Part shown: positions 35,179 to 47,217 of the stretch, one piece after another
Position numbering within the stretch: position 1 is the stretch's first letter
Layout: each line of letters begins with the position of its first letter
Source of the DNA: Antedon mediterranea
Lineage: Eukaryota > Echinodermata > Crinoidea > Comatulida > Antedonidae
Length of the DNA: 64,000 bases
NCBI RefSeq assembly: GCF_964355755.1
Contig: NC_092671.1
Coordinates: 131,001-195,000, forward strand
Direction of reading: 5' to 3'
Notes under the pieces: model-generated
Seen by the model: the letters and a program-made list of their open reading frames with translations, nothing else
What the model was told of the DNA's origin: nothing
Databases searched by the model: none
Position numbers and translations under genes: made by a program

Positions 35179-36848
35179 TTTTTTTCTCTTTCGTGGGGGT
35201 CACCCACATTTATTCATTCCTTTTACAAATATATATTATATAACATACATACATTTTTATAAAATAAAGAACAATAAAATTCAATATAACAGCTAAAAAG
35301 GCACTATATCTATACATGTACATAAAATCGATGGAGTAAAAGTATGCTTTAAAAACGTACATTTTATGTTTATTGCAAGTTATAGTAAAAGTACGACTAT
35401 TTATCATTTAAATTTACTTTATATTAAGAAATGTATTAAAAAGTAGCTGTTTCTTTTATTATATCTTAAATCAGTACTCACAATTTGTTTCTTTATTTCT
35501 TTTGACCTTATATTACATCCGTTACAAATATATACACACATACACACATTAATATACCTATTTACATTTACGAATCAGTTTAATATAGTTATTATAAACA
35601 CATTATATGCTACTTTTTATGTTTTGGCCTTGTATAACATTTGTTTCATTCCACTATTTCTATTCCTTTAAAGTTCTTTTCTTACTATGTTGGCCCTTTA
35701 CATTTACCAGTTTGTTTACTTATATGTTTGACCGTGTGTTTCAGTCTATGTTTTACCCTAATACATTTATTTCTATCATGTATTAGTTTTAGTATAAGTC
35801 TAGCTGTTAGTTTTACACCACAGCTTGTACTAGTTTTATATTTTTCTTATTTTATGAATTCTAATAATTTCATTTTAACATCATTCCATTTTATAACTGC
35901 TTTATACTGATTACATGCGTATTCATTTTCTATAAGATTTTTTAATTCAAACTTAAACATATTCAAGATACTTTTTGATTCGTTACCCATCATGTTATCT
36001 AATAAACTAAGCCTTATGCGGGATTTGTATATACAAAACGTAAAGATAGATGTTAGCTCATTTACAAGTTTATCTTTGGAACCAGTAACTATATCAAACC
36101 AATGTATTGGCGTTTCATTAGGAAAACATTCAACAATAAGATTATTGAATTTCCTCCAAACTGGCTTAATCACTTTACACTTAAGTAACATATGTTCTTC
36201 GTTTTCTATCACATTCTTACATCTATCGCAAATATTAGTTTTAGACAATTTCCAAATATGTAATCTTTTATTACAAACAAGTATGCGATGTAAAAGTTTA
36301 AAATTGAATTGCGCAACTTTTACCATATGTTTCATATCTTTGACTTTATTATTCCATATTTTGTTCCATACCATAGTCTTATTTAAAAACTCTGCTTCCC
36401 ATTTTACTTGGGAGATTGGCACTGTCTTTAGTTCAAATATAAACTTATCATAAAAACCTGTTTTAACATTTGATTTGAATAATTCATTTTTAATATCAAC
36501 ATTAACTTGTTCTTTCTCTAATCTATGTCGTGCCAATACTTCCTTCCATTCAATAGGAATAGCATTCATGAGCTTGAAGTATTCTATTATCCCATTATGC
36601 TTTACTAATAACGTGGGAATTAAATCTCTAAGACTTACAATTGCGTTATTGACCAAAATGTCACCAATTGTTTTATAGCCCGACTTTAACCAATCTTTGA
36701 AGTATAAAGACTTTCCGTCTGACAGTATATCTTTATTTTCCCACAAGGTTTGAGATTTAATTTCCTGTACATTTTAAGGATCTAACATTTCAATATTATT
36801 TATTTTCACAATTGCATTAATCATATTTAAATAAAATTTGTAATTTGT
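35179..36848 (-). mobile_element. Tx1/L1-like non-LTR retrotransposon, 5'-truncated
   Basis: A 1.67-kb insertion on the minus strand is bracketed by identical 15-bp duplications (35164-35178 and 36849-36863). Its 3' end is a poly(A) (T run on the + strand from 35179) preceded by a GTGGGTGACCCCCAC hairpin near 35196-35212. Open coding runs from the 5' end to the stop near 35847, leaving about 670 bp of 3' UTR. A poly(A) end with a long target duplication is the signature of L1-type target-primed insertion. Confidence 0.85.
35847..36839 (-). pseudogene. Tx1/L1-like ORF2 C-terminal region with zinc-knuckle
   Basis: Reading starts inside the protein at the truncation point and has one in-frame stop (near 36776, after an NNIEMLDP-like segment). 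It then stays open for 299 codons. Recognisable parts are a SLYFKDWLKSGYKTIGDIL segment, FNFKLLHRILVCNKRLHIWK, and a zinc-ribbon-like CDRCKNVIENEEHMLLKC block typical of the region after the reverse transcriptase in L1/Tx1 proteins. The RT catalytic core and endonuclease are missing, so it cannot move on its own. Confidence 0.8.
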
Positions 36849-36863
36849 AAACCTTTAATACTT
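36849..36863. repeat. Right target-site duplication of Tx1/L1-like element
   Basis: Exact copy of 35164-35178. Confidence 0.85.
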
Positions 36864-37311
36864 AATAATTAGTTTCTTCTTTGTATTGTTTATGTTCTTA
36901 GTCACATTACGTATCTTGAGTTGGTAACGTGCGTATATTTATAGCCAATATAAATATTATACACTTTCAAATATAACTAATAACCCACATCACCTAAATA
37001 AATGTAATTTACGTAATGCATGGTATGGTGAACTAGGCCAGTTCGTTTTAAGTTTAATGCTTTGGTAATTAAATTTCAATCTGTCTTTATCAGAATGGAT
37101 TTCTTACGTTAGACAAAAAATTAACAAATCCCACTAAATTCCAAGCTTCATAATATAATGTCAACAGTTCCATTTGGAAAGTGCTAACTTATAAGCTATG
37201 CTATTACCTTTTATCGTAGCCAGGACGGAGTTCAGAACAGACTACAGTATATTTGTTTTTGCATTTATGCTATGAACCCGATCATGACAATAACAGTTTA
37301 AATTGTTTTAG

Positions 37312-38157
37312 GCCTATCCTCTCTTTGGAACGAATTCCCACACTGATGTCCAATTCTCTCTTTGGAACAAACTTCCACGCTGATGTTCAATTCTCTTTTT
37401 GGTACGAACTCCTACACTGATGTCCAATCCTCTCTTTGGTACGAACTCCCACACTGATGTCCAATCCTCTCTTTGGAACAAACTACCACACTGATGTCCA
37501 ATCCTCTCTTTGGTACGAACTCCCACACTGATGTCCAATTCTCTCTTTGGAACAAACTTCCACACTGATGTCCAATTCTCTCTTTGGTACGAACTCCCAA
37601 ACTGATGTACAATTCTCTCTTTGGTACGAACTCCCACACTGATATCCAATCCTCTCTCTGGTACGAACTCCCATACTGATATCCAATCCTCTCTTTGGTA
37701 CGAACTCCCACACTGATGTCCAATTCTCTCTTTTGTACGAACTCCCACACTGATATCCAATCCTCTCTTTGGTACGGACTCCCATACTGATGTCCAATTC
37801 TCTCCTTGGAACAAACTCCCACACTGATGTACAATTCTCTCTTTGGTACGAACTCCCACACTGATGTCCAATTCTCTCTTTGGTACGAACTTCTACATTG
37901 ATGTCCAATTCTCTCTTTGGTACGAACTCCTACACTGATGTCCAATTCTCTCTTTGGTACAAACTACCACACTGATGTCCAATTCTCTCTTTGGTACGAA
38001 CTCCCACACTGATGTCCAATTCTCTCTTTGGTACAAACTCCCAAACTGATGTCCAATTCTCTCTTTGGTACGAACTCCCACACTGATGTCGAATTCTCTC
38101 TTTGGTACGAACTCCCACACTGATGTCTAATTCTCTCTTTGGTACGAACTCCCACAC
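37312..38157. repeat. 37-bp minisatellite, about 23 copies
   Basis: The unit is CACTGATGTCCAATTCTCTC followed by TTTGGTACGAACTCCCA. Frequent variants include TACAAACT, GGAACAAACT and ACTGATATCC. Because 37 is not a multiple of three and the unit is stop-poor on the minus strand, several overlapping open frames of 75-185 codons arise. They encode only rotating versions of a WTSVWEFVPKRE-like peptide and are not genes. Confidence 0.95.
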
Positions 38158-38170
38158 TGGTAAAATAGCT

Positions 38171-38650
38171 AAAGGTAAAGGTAAAGGTAAAGGTATTCAT
38201 ATTTGTCCTCAGGCTTAACTGAAAACTGAGAAAATTCGGCTTAGGGCCTCTACGGACCCACGGCAGCCAGCAGTGCAGCGCCTACCAGATCAGCACACCG
38301 GCAGACGATCCCCTACTCTTTTCGAATAGTGTACCAAGTTCTTTAACGTGCACTGTTAAGTACACGGGACCAACGGCTTTACATCCCATCCGAAGGACGA
38401 GGCAATGGGAGTAAAGCATCTTGCCTAAGGATGCAATTAGTATGGTACAGATAACCTTGAACCCATGCCTATCACATGCTAGTCCGATATTACCATTACA
38501 CCATCACTCTCCAGTATATACAGCACCCGCCGCGATTTCTAGACGGTCTCCCATCCAGAACGACGCAACCAGGCCCAACGTTGCTTAACTTCGGTGATCT
38601 GACGAGAACCGGTGTTTCAACGCAGCTAGTGATGTCAGTTGTAGGATCCG
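38171..38650 (-). mobile_element. 5S-rRNA-derived SINE (SINE3 / Deu-like core)
   Basis: On the minus strand the head (about 38650-38535) matches 5S rRNA: a GAGAACCGGTG block (as inverse), CGATCACCGAAGTTAAGCAA-like sequence and a TGGATGGGAGACCGTCT box. The body contains a GGATGTAAAGCCGTTGGTCC stretch and a GGGTTCAAGG segment, like the conserved core shared by deuterostome 5S-headed SINEs. The tail is ACCTTT repeated four times (38171-38194 on the + strand as AAAGGT), probably copied from the partner LINE. It sits directly beside the 37-bp minisatellite. A 73-codon frame here is incidental. Confidence 0.8.
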
Positions 38651-38659
38651 TTTGATCCA

Positions 38660-40190
38660 CACAAAATAAAGGAGTTAGAATATTGTTGCCTCCTTTAAAC
38701 GACCTATGAGTGGACATTTGAATTCGTCACTTTAGATTGTAATAAAATATCATATTTACGATGCTGTTTTTATTGTTACATCGTTATCGTAGGCAGTGAA
38801 CCGAACAATTTGTAGGTTACGAACACAATAAATCATAAATGAATTTTACAATATGTTGATAAATGACTGCTTTATTACTACAGTATAACTAATTGTCATA
38901 TTCTTGTAAATATTATTGAATATTGTCCACCAATAAGTTGACCAAAAGCATAATGTAAGACATACATTACTGTTATTTTGGGAGTAGGTCCATACAATCC
39001 ATTCCTTCAGATCCTGTTGAAGTGTCCATATTTCAAACCAGCACAAATTCCAAGCAGCTAACTATTATTCATAATTGTACTTCATGCATTACACATACAG
39101 CTTTCGATCGTCATTACTTTAGTTAATTAATTACACTTTAGTTTATTTCTTGGAATAATTCAATAAGGTAGAGTCAGCAGTAGGTTATTTGTAGTGCTTT
39201 CCCAGACAATGTGTTCTCAGGCGTAGTATTCTCATTAAGTTACTCAGGCTGGGCTAAATGTATCTACAACTAAAGTATATTCAACAATAACACTTTATAT
39301 CTTGTGATACAGTATTCTTCATTTATATAACATTTTACATTATACATCATGTAAACACATCAATGTTATATGTTCTGATCTGGCCGATTCACTCCGAGGC
39401 TGTCACTGTGCATATTGAATATCAACTCCTTCCACCCTAACCTGATACAGATAATATGTACAACAAAAGAGATCGAATATTATTAAGGTGCCTCCATGGC
39501 ATCTCAATTCAGTTACACACCGTTTAAAACAGCGGACACATATTCCCCCAGTAAAAATACAGAAATACAGTACATTTTAAAAAAGAATGGGATTGATTTA
39601 GACTAATTTCGTTTTTGTTTCTCGGAACTATACGTACACTCCCGAATTCAATTCCACCTATTGATCACGATACTTTTTGTCTTGAAATGCGCCCCTTGGG
39701 CGGTTAATTATGTTAGCGGTAGTATCAATAACTCGTTGATCATCTCCTAAATATCTTCTCATTCACATAATAATCTTGTCATTTATTGTTGCTTTCAATG
39801 TATTTCATATCACGATGTATTTTAATCAGGGTTCAAAAGGACATTCTCTTTAGTTATCATCTCTCATACCCACTCATACAAACCATAAGACTTTCCCTAC
39901 TTTAAATCTTATTAAGATAATTTGTTTTTAATCCGATTTTTTTGAAAAAAAACCATTCTATTTTAATTCTGCGCAGCCTTCAACCTTTTTCTTTTTAGGC
40001 ATATTTATCTAAACGTTTTCAATTTTGTAATTATTGAACATACATAATTAGGTAAACGTTTCAACTAATAGTCATGAAATGTTTAATATAAATAATGTGT
40101 ATGGGATCGATATATATTTCGGTATGATACATATGAATGTGTGTCTGTACCGTGTGAGGCCTACCTAAATGAGCACATTTCATATACACA
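38660..40190. other. Non-coding interval
   Basis: AT-rich sequence with no recognisable exon or element. A 66-codon frame at 38846-39046 shows no family features. Confidence 0.4.
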
Positions 40191-40194
40191 TTTA

Positions 40195-40500
40195 TTCACA
40201 TTTATTCAGTTATTATATAGACAACAACAACTGGGGCCCTAACTAGAAGCAATAGTTTGTCTCATGAGGGCCCCTACAATACAAGTCTAAGTAGAAATAC
40301 ATAAAAAAAAACATTATAAAACAATAAACACAATATAAGTCAAAAACGAAGGAGAAAAAATATAGAGCATAACAAAAGTGAGTTGCTTAAATGGCTAATA
40401 GGTATAACGTTTTACAGATTTTTTTAAAGTAATTAAAGATACAGAAAGTTTTAACAGGGAGATCGTTCCACAGTTTAGGTCTAGCACCTTTTAGGTTTTA
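40195..40500 (-). mobile_element. CR1/L2-group retrotransposon C-terminal remnant and 3' tail
   Basis: Reverse-complement translation of 40395-40490 gives an RPKLWNDLPVKTF-like motif, then a YFKKICKTLYLLAI-like end and a stop. This is the terminal block of CR1/L2-type ORF2 proteins. The 3' side contains GGGGCCCTCATGAGAC and GGGCCCCAG blocks and ends in AATAAATGTG repeats near 40185-40200. A shorter piece of a similar tail is inserted at 42622-42690. Confidence 0.6.
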
Positions 40501-40549
40501 GTCCGTTTGAGGTCTTTAAAGATTATCGCTAATGCAATACATAACGAAT

Positions 40550-40742
40550 GTCATAGTAAAATGGCCAAGCGGTTGAGGCAATGAGCCAGTATTATCGGCA
40601 TGTGTTCCAGACCGACTCGCTCCTAGTTCTGGTGGTGGAATAAATTCTTCTCAAATAATGACTATAAACCGTAGGCCCAGTATGCACAGCATATGTGAAC
40701 CCAGTTCATCATTCGAGATGATTAGGGTGTTCCGTTTATAAA
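40550..40742 (+). mobile_element. tRNA-derived SINE candidate
   Basis: An A-box-like ATGGCCAAGCGGTTGAGGC (40561-40579, resembling tRNA-Ser/Leu) and a B-box-like GTGTTCCAGACC (40602-40613) lie at tRNA-like spacing. Downstream a body with GTAGGCCCAGTATGCACAGC runs to TTTATAAAATAATTA at the edge of the 51-bp array. No folded tRNA with a proper acceptor stem is evident, so I do not call a functional tRNA gene. Confidence 0.5.
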
Positions 40743-40782
40743 ATAATTAGGCCTAGATAAAATAATTTGTATATCTATTATT

Positions 40783-42720
40783 TTTGATGTTGTACTTACC
40801 CATGGTATGTACTAGAGTGCTATAGCTGTTATTTTTTATGTTGTACTTACCCATGGTATGTACTAGAGTGCGATAGCTGTTATTTTTGATGTTGTACTTA
40901 CCCATGTTATGTACTAGAGTGCGATAGCTGTTATTTTTGATGTTGTACTTACCCATGGTATGTACTAGAGTGCGATAGCTGTTATTTGTTATGTTGTACT
41001 TACCCATCATGTATGTACTAGAGTGCGATAGCTGTTATTTTTGATGTTGTACTTAACCATGGTATGTACTAGAGTGCGATAGCTGTTATTTTTGATGTTG
41101 TACTTACCCATGGTATGTACTAGAGTGCGATAGCTGTTATTTTTTATGTTGTACTTACCCATGGTATGTACTAGAGTGCGATAGCTGTTATTTTTGATGT
41201 TGTACTTACCCATGGTATGTACTAGAGTGCGATAGCTGTTATTTTTGATGTTGTACTTACCCATGGTATGTACTAGAGTGCGATAGCTGTTATTTTTGAT
41301 GTTGTACTTGCCCATGGTATGTACTAGAGTGCGATAGCTGTTATTTTTGATGTTGTACTTAACCATGGTATGTACTAGAGTGCGATAGCTGTTATTTTTT
41401 ATGTTGTACTTACCCATGGTATGTACTACAGTGCGATAGCTGTTATTTTTGATGTTTTACTTACCCATGGTATGTACTAGAGTGCGATAGCTGTTATTTT
41501 CTATGTTGTACTTGCCCATGGTATGTACTAGAGTGCGATAGCTGTTATTTGTTATGTTGTACTTACCCATGGTATGTACTAGAGTGCGATAGCTGTTATT
41601 GTTTATGTTGTACTTACCCATGTTATGTACTAGAGTGCTATAGCTGTTATTGTTTATGTTGTACTTACCCATGTTATGTACTAGAGTGCGATAGCTGTTA
41701 TTTGTAATGTTGTACTTACCCATGGTATATACTAGAGTGCTATAGCTGTTATTTGTTATGTTGTACTTACCCATGGTATGTACTAGAGTGCTATAGCTGT
41801 TATTTTTGATGTTGTACTTACCCATGGTATGTACTAGAGTGCTATAGCTGTTATTTGTTATGTTGTACTTACCCATGGTATGTACTAGAGTGCTATAGCT
41901 GTTATTTGTTATGTTGTACTTACCCATGTTATGTACTAGAGTGCGATAGCTGTTATTGTTTATGTTGTACTTACCCATGTTATGTACTAGAGTGCGATAG
42001 CTGTTATTTGTTATGTTGTACTTACCCATGGTATGTACTAGAGTGCTATAGCTGTTATTTGTTATGTTGTACTTACCCATGGTATGTACTAGAGTGCTAT
42101 AGCTGTTATTTGTTATGTTGTACTTACCCATGGTATGTACTAGAGTGCGATAGTTGTTATTTGTAATGTTGTACTTACCCATGGTATGTACTAGAGTGCT
42201 ATAGCTGTTATTTTTGATGTTGTACTTACCCATGGTATGTACTAGAGTGCTATAGCTGTTATTTGTTATGTTGTACTTACCCATGGTATGTACTAGAGTG
42301 CTATAGCTGTTATTTTTTATGTTGTACTTACCCATGGTATGTACTAGAGTGCTATAGCTGTTATTTTTTATGTTGTACTTACCCATGGTATGTGCTAGAG
42401 TGCTATAGCTGTTATTTTTTATGTTGTACTTACCCATTGTATGTACTAGAGTGCTATAGCTGTTATTGTTTATGTTGTACTTACCCATGGTATGTACTAG
42501 AGTGCTATAGCTGTTATTTTTTATGTTGTACTTACCCATGGTATATACTAGAGTGCTATAGCTGTTATTGTTTATGTTGTACTTACCCATGGTATGTGCT
42601 AGAGTGCTATAGCTGTTATTTTCTATGTTATGTTATTTATTTATTTATTCAACCATATTTCACGGAAGCTGATTTTAAGGGGCCCTCAAATGTTGTACTT
42701 ACCCATGGTATGTGCTAGAG
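40783..42720. repeat. 51-bp minisatellite, about 37 copies
   Basis: The unit is TGTTGTACTTACCCATGG then TATGTACTAGAGTGCGATAG then CTGTTATTTTTGA. Variants alternate GCGATAG/GCTATAG and the T-rich spacer. The unit length of 17 codons keeps frames open on both strands: a 17-residue MGKYNIKNNSYRTLVHT repeat on the minus strand and a Cys-rich CCTYPWYVLECYS repeat on the plus strand. I regard both as consequences of the period. The last unit is split off by a short insertion at 42622-42690. Confidence 0.95.
42622..42690 (-). mobile_element. Short retrotransposon tail inserted in minisatellite
   Basis: The array is interrupted by sequence that on the minus strand reads GGGCCCCTTAAAATCAGC, then a GTGAAATATGG block and ATAAATAAATAAATAA. 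This resembles the GGGCCC-containing tail at 40195-40270. It is a heavily 5'-truncated insertion, or a fragment of one. Confidence 0.5.
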
Positions 42721-42905
42721 TGCTATAGCACTAATTGTTAAATGTTTTAGTGTTGTAGTAAGGAAATTGAGTGTTATGTGAGATGCAGTAATATGTTGTA
42801 ATTGAAATAGTAGTACGTACTGAATTGAAACGTTTGAAAATTCCGCGGCGTGTTCTGCCAGTTGTACGTTCCAGTTATTAGTGCTTTAAGCCATTTTGTG
42901 AGTAA

Positions 42906-43001
42906 AGCGTGGTTCCCACTAGCGACGCAACGCAAGCGTTTTAACCAATGACAAGCGTTTGCGTTTACGTCCTTGCGTTACGTTCTAGTGGGAACCAAGC
43001 T
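42906..43001. mobile_element. 96-bp Harbinger-like MITE
   Basis: The terminal inverted repeats are AGCGTGGTTCCCACTAG on the left and the inverse of AGCTTGGTTCCCACTAG on the right. TAA occurs on both sides (42903-42905 and 43002-43004), matching the 3-bp TWA duplication of PIF/Harbinger elements. Inner sequence is also partly palindromic (GACGCAACGCAAGCG and its inverse). There is no coding capacity. Confidence 0.75.
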
Positions 43002-43004
43002 TAA

Positions 43005-43865
43005 GGTAAACAATGACGCAGTATGTCCTTATTTGGATGCCATTTTTGTAAGTGACATCACAACCAAAAATTACATTTTTAAATGAGACCAAAAATAGAT
43101 AAAGAAACAGAATTTCGGTGTAAATTTAACATTAAATGGCCATTGATATGACATCTTCTCATCCGTCTTACTTCCTTTGATTATTGCGCATGCGTCGCTT
43201 AAAGTAATATTAGTATTGGGTACTGTAGTAATTTTATTCCAAACCAGAACATCCTTACAGTTGTATAGAAAGAAATAACATGAGCATGGAAAATTATAGT
43301 GGAAGTGGAAAATAAATATAAATTTTGAATTTACAATATAGAAAGTAAATGTTTACCCAAAAAACAGAGTAGGCCTATAATCATTATGATCACCCTCATT
43401 CATGTATATATTAATGTTTTCGTGCAACACCCGCTTCTATAGTGTAAAAACATAAATCTAGATTTGTGTTCATTTTATTATACTGATCTAATCTGAACAT
43501 GAAAATGAAGATTAATTAAATCAGATTTTAGATAAGTTATTTTGTAGTTTTTTAAATAAATTTTAATCACTCCCGTAGAAAAAAAAAGAAACAAAAATAA
43601 TGAAATAAATCATTATAATATTTATATTGCTCTACTTCGTTTGTTCAGGGAAGTAGCACGGCGAGCTGACTTGATAGCACTCATGGTAATCATCATTTTG
43701 TATGTGTTGCTGTTTGTTTACCTGAAAATTAAATAAAAACTAAATAAAACACAGACTTACATTACCACGGTCATGATTTCAGACAATTCTTTAATTATTT
43801 TTATTTGCTTATTGTTTCTTTTTCCATTATTGTACTGATCTTGTGAAAAGCAATCATAATGTACA
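43005..43865. other. Non-coding interval
   Basis: AT-rich, no exon or element recognised. Confidence 0.4.
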
Positions 43866-45345
43866 GAATTGTCGGTATTATTACTAAATGGAGAGTGTGC
43901 TGTAGATGTCGAAGCAACACTACCGGTCAAGGTGTCTATTATTACTAAATGGAGAGTGTGCTGTAGATGTCGAAGCAACACTACCGGTCAAGGTGTCTAT
44001 TATTACTAAATGGAGAGTGTGCTGTAGATGTCGAAGCAACACTACCGGTCAAGGTGTCTATTATTACTAAATGGAGAGTGTGCTGTAGATGTCGAAGCCA
44101 CACTACCGGTCAAGGTGTCTATTATTACTAAATGGAGAGTGTGCTGTAGATGTCGAAGCAACACTACCGGTCAAGGTGTCTATTTTTACTAAATGGAGAG
44201 TGTGCTGTAGATGTCGAAGCAACACTACCGGTCAAGGTGTCTATTATTACTAAATGGAGAGTGTGCTGTAGATGTCGAAGCAACACTACCGGTCAAGGTG
44301 TCTATTATTACTAAATGGAGAGTGTGCTGTAGATGTCGAAGCAACACTACCGGTCAAGGTGTCTATTATTACTAAATGGAGAGTGTGCTGTAGATGTCGA
44401 AGCAACACTACCGGTCAAGGTGTCTATTATTACTAAATGGAGAGTGTGCTGTAGATGTCGAAGCAACACTACCGGTCAAGGTGTCTATTATTACTAAATG
44501 GAGAGTGTGCTGTAGATGTCGAAGCAACACTACCGGTCAAGGTGTCTATTTTTACTAAATGGAGAGTGTGCTGTAGATGTCGAAGCAACACTACCGGTCA
44601 AGGTGTCTATTTTTACTAAATGGAGAGTGTGCTGTAGATGTCGAAGCAACACTACCGGTCAAGGTGTCTATTATTACTAAATGGAGAGTGTGCTGTAGAT
44701 GTCGAAGCAACACTACCGGTCAAGGTGTCTATTATTACTAAATGGAGAGTGTGCTGTAGATGTCGAAGCAACACTACCGGTCAAGGTGTCTATTATTACT
44801 AAATGGAGAGTGTGCTGTAGATGTCGAAGCAACACTACCGGTCAAGGTGTCTATTATTACTAAACGGAGAGTGTGCTGTAGATGTCGAAGCAACACTACC
44901 GGTCAAGGTGTCTATTATTACTAAATGGAGAGTGTGCTGTAGATGTCGAAGCAACACTACCGGTCAAGGTGTCTATTATTACTAAATGGAGAGTGTGCTG
45001 TAGATGTCGAAGCAACACTACCGGTCAAGGTGTCTATTATTACTAAATGGAGAGTGTGCTGTAGATGTCGAAGCAACACTACCGGTCAAGGTGTCTATTA
45101 TTACTAAATGGAGAGTGTGCTGTAGATGTCGAAGCAACACTACCGGTCAAGGTGTCTATTTTTACTAAATGGAGAGTGCGCTGTAGATGTCGAAGCAACA
45201 CTACCGGTCAAGGTGTCTATTATTACTAAATGGAGAGTGTGCTGTAGATGTCGAAGCAACACTACCGGTCAAGGTGTCTATTATTACTAAATGGAGAGTG
45301 TGCTGTAGATGTCGAAGCAACACTACCGGTCAAGGTGTCTATTTC
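43866..45345. repeat. 61-bp minisatellite, about 24 copies
   Basis: The unit is TATTATTACTAAATGGAGAG then TGTGCTGTAGATGTCGAAGC then AACACTACCGGTCAAGGTGTC, with an exact 61-bp period and near-perfect identity. The few variants are TTTTTACT in some units, AAACGG near 44864 and GCCACACT near 44097. This homogeneity implies recent expansion or active homogenisation. Small frames here are incidental. Confidence 0.95.
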
Positions 45346-47217
45346 CTTAATTGTTCCACTGTGATCGTCTTTTTATACTGAAATGATGTACATATAGGTC
45401 AGTATTTACGATATTCAATATATATTTTTCGAAGTTTTAAAATTAGTATACCTCAAGGGTCGAGATTCATATTAATACTGTAGTTTAATTTATAGTGAAA
45501 CGCTTACAAATTCCGCCGGGTATATTCTGTTGAAACAAACATGGATTATATCGTGCATTCAAAGAAATATCATATAAAGAGCGATACTTCGATATGAGTG
45601 AGTAATTATATTAACTTTCTTCTTCTATACTTTTCACATCTCATGTGGAAATTATTTTATGTGAATAATATTTACTTTCAATCCTATAAAAGGAATAGAG
45701 CATAAAAAAAGGAAATCTTATAAATATACAGGCATATTATAATGGTGTATACAATTGTTGCTGTATTAGTAATAACGATACACTGATACAGTAGCCCTGT
45801 GTGAATAGCATAAAATTTAATCTAAAGGAATTACAAAGGAACAGAGGGCCTTCAATGTCAAGCAGAAATCACACTCGGTAAAAACATTGCTTAGGATGGC
45901 CTTTATCCTTATTTCTGAAGTTTTAATTTTTATGTTGATTGAGGTCAATATAGACTTTTACGTATGTATTGTCATTGTGTGTCAAACCAGGGAAGAGTTG
46001 TAATTTAACTCTTCCCTGGTCAAACCTGCATGCAGGTATAGTAACTAAAGATAAGTTTGAAATGATAATTAACAAAGATAACTTCTTAAAGCATGTTTCG
46101 GCAAACTCCACGGTTCTTCTGTTAGACTATGGAAAGCATTTATACAATAATATAGCACGCATTAATGCAGCTACTATAAAATATTTTAAAATAATCTCTA
46201 TAATAATTCATAACTGAAGTTTAATGTACATATATCGTATAAACCAAATATCATTTTTCATATCTCTACCCAGAAGCATAATAATCATTTTGATAGTTGT
46301 TATTTTATATTCCTGATGTCAACTACATACCAATACATAATCCGTCATGGGATTATGATATAAATATAATCTTGCAAGATTAATTGATATTTAAATTGGA
46401 TTAAATTATCCTGGCATTGGTAGGCCTAAATGATTCACGATGAGTCTCCAGAGTATAACATAATTCATCTTTCTATTTGCTCTGAGGATAATAAAAGAAA
46501 CTTCAATGACAATATCTGTTAATGTTTACCTCTGTTTATATTAGTTTAAATATCTGATACCTCAGCGGTTAGATGCAAGAGTCATTTTTCATTATATCTC
46601 CAATGATCGGCGGTGTATTTCATCATTATAGCTTATCACCTGACCAACCGAAGTTATTATAATTTGTTTTATGTTTTGTAATCACATTGTAACCGCTCTT
46701 TTTTGTCTTTATGGTTAAAGATAGCAAGAAATTTGTGTAGTTACTGGATTCCTTAGTTTAAGACTAAATCTGGTCCTTTCGTCGGATTGGTCCCTCTAAA
46801 TCAATTGCATTGTTATAACTGGATTCCTTAGTTTAAGACTAAATCAATTTGATACTAACTGGTCCTTTCGTCGGATTGGTTCCTCTAAATCATGTTTTAT
46901 TGTTATAAGAGTGTATTGATATTAGTAATAATACGTTGTTTGCAATCTTTTAATTAGATATATAAAGTTAAGATAACAACATACAGTACGTTTTAGTATA
47001 ATTAAAGGCATTATCAATTGCATGGCAGTTGTTACACCATTACCATCAACATTCCAGTGCCTCTTGGTCTCTTTCTCATTAGTGCCTTCGAGAGTCTCTC
47101 CTAAATCTGAATTTAGTTTGATGTTATAATTTAATATATTTAAATTTTATAATAATCTGTATGATAAAATATATTTTTACATTGGCATTGATTGACATAT
47201 TATATTGAAATGGTATA
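45346..47217. other. Non-coding interval with a short hairpin and one duplication
   Basis: A 13-bp perfect stem (CCAGGGAAGAGTT, loop of 7, inverse) lies at 45987-46019. A roughly 70-bp block with CTGGATTCCTTAGTTTAAGA and GGTCCTTTCGTCGGATTGGT is duplicated at about 46743-46800 and 46817-46892. Otherwise nothing was recognised. Confidence 0.5.

Noticed and set aside
37314-38200. Overlapping minus-strand frames of 75-185 codons rich in Trp/Val/Glu
   Set aside because: All are phase-shifted readings of the same 37-bp minisatellite.
38535-38650. Genuine 5S rRNA gene
   Set aside because: Only part of the 5S sequence is conserved, with substitutions and an indel, and it continues into a SINE body with a simple-repeat tail.
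40561-40640. Possible functional tRNA-Leu/Ser gene
   Set aside because: A- and B-box-like motifs exist, but no acceptor stem or anticodon arm pairs convincingly, and a SINE-like body follows.
41007-42590. Long minus-strand open frames (136 and 377 codons) of a 17-residue repeat
   Set aside because: The 51-bp period is a multiple of three, so a stop-free unit stays open indefinitely; the opposite strand is open too. No promoter, signal or family supports a protein.
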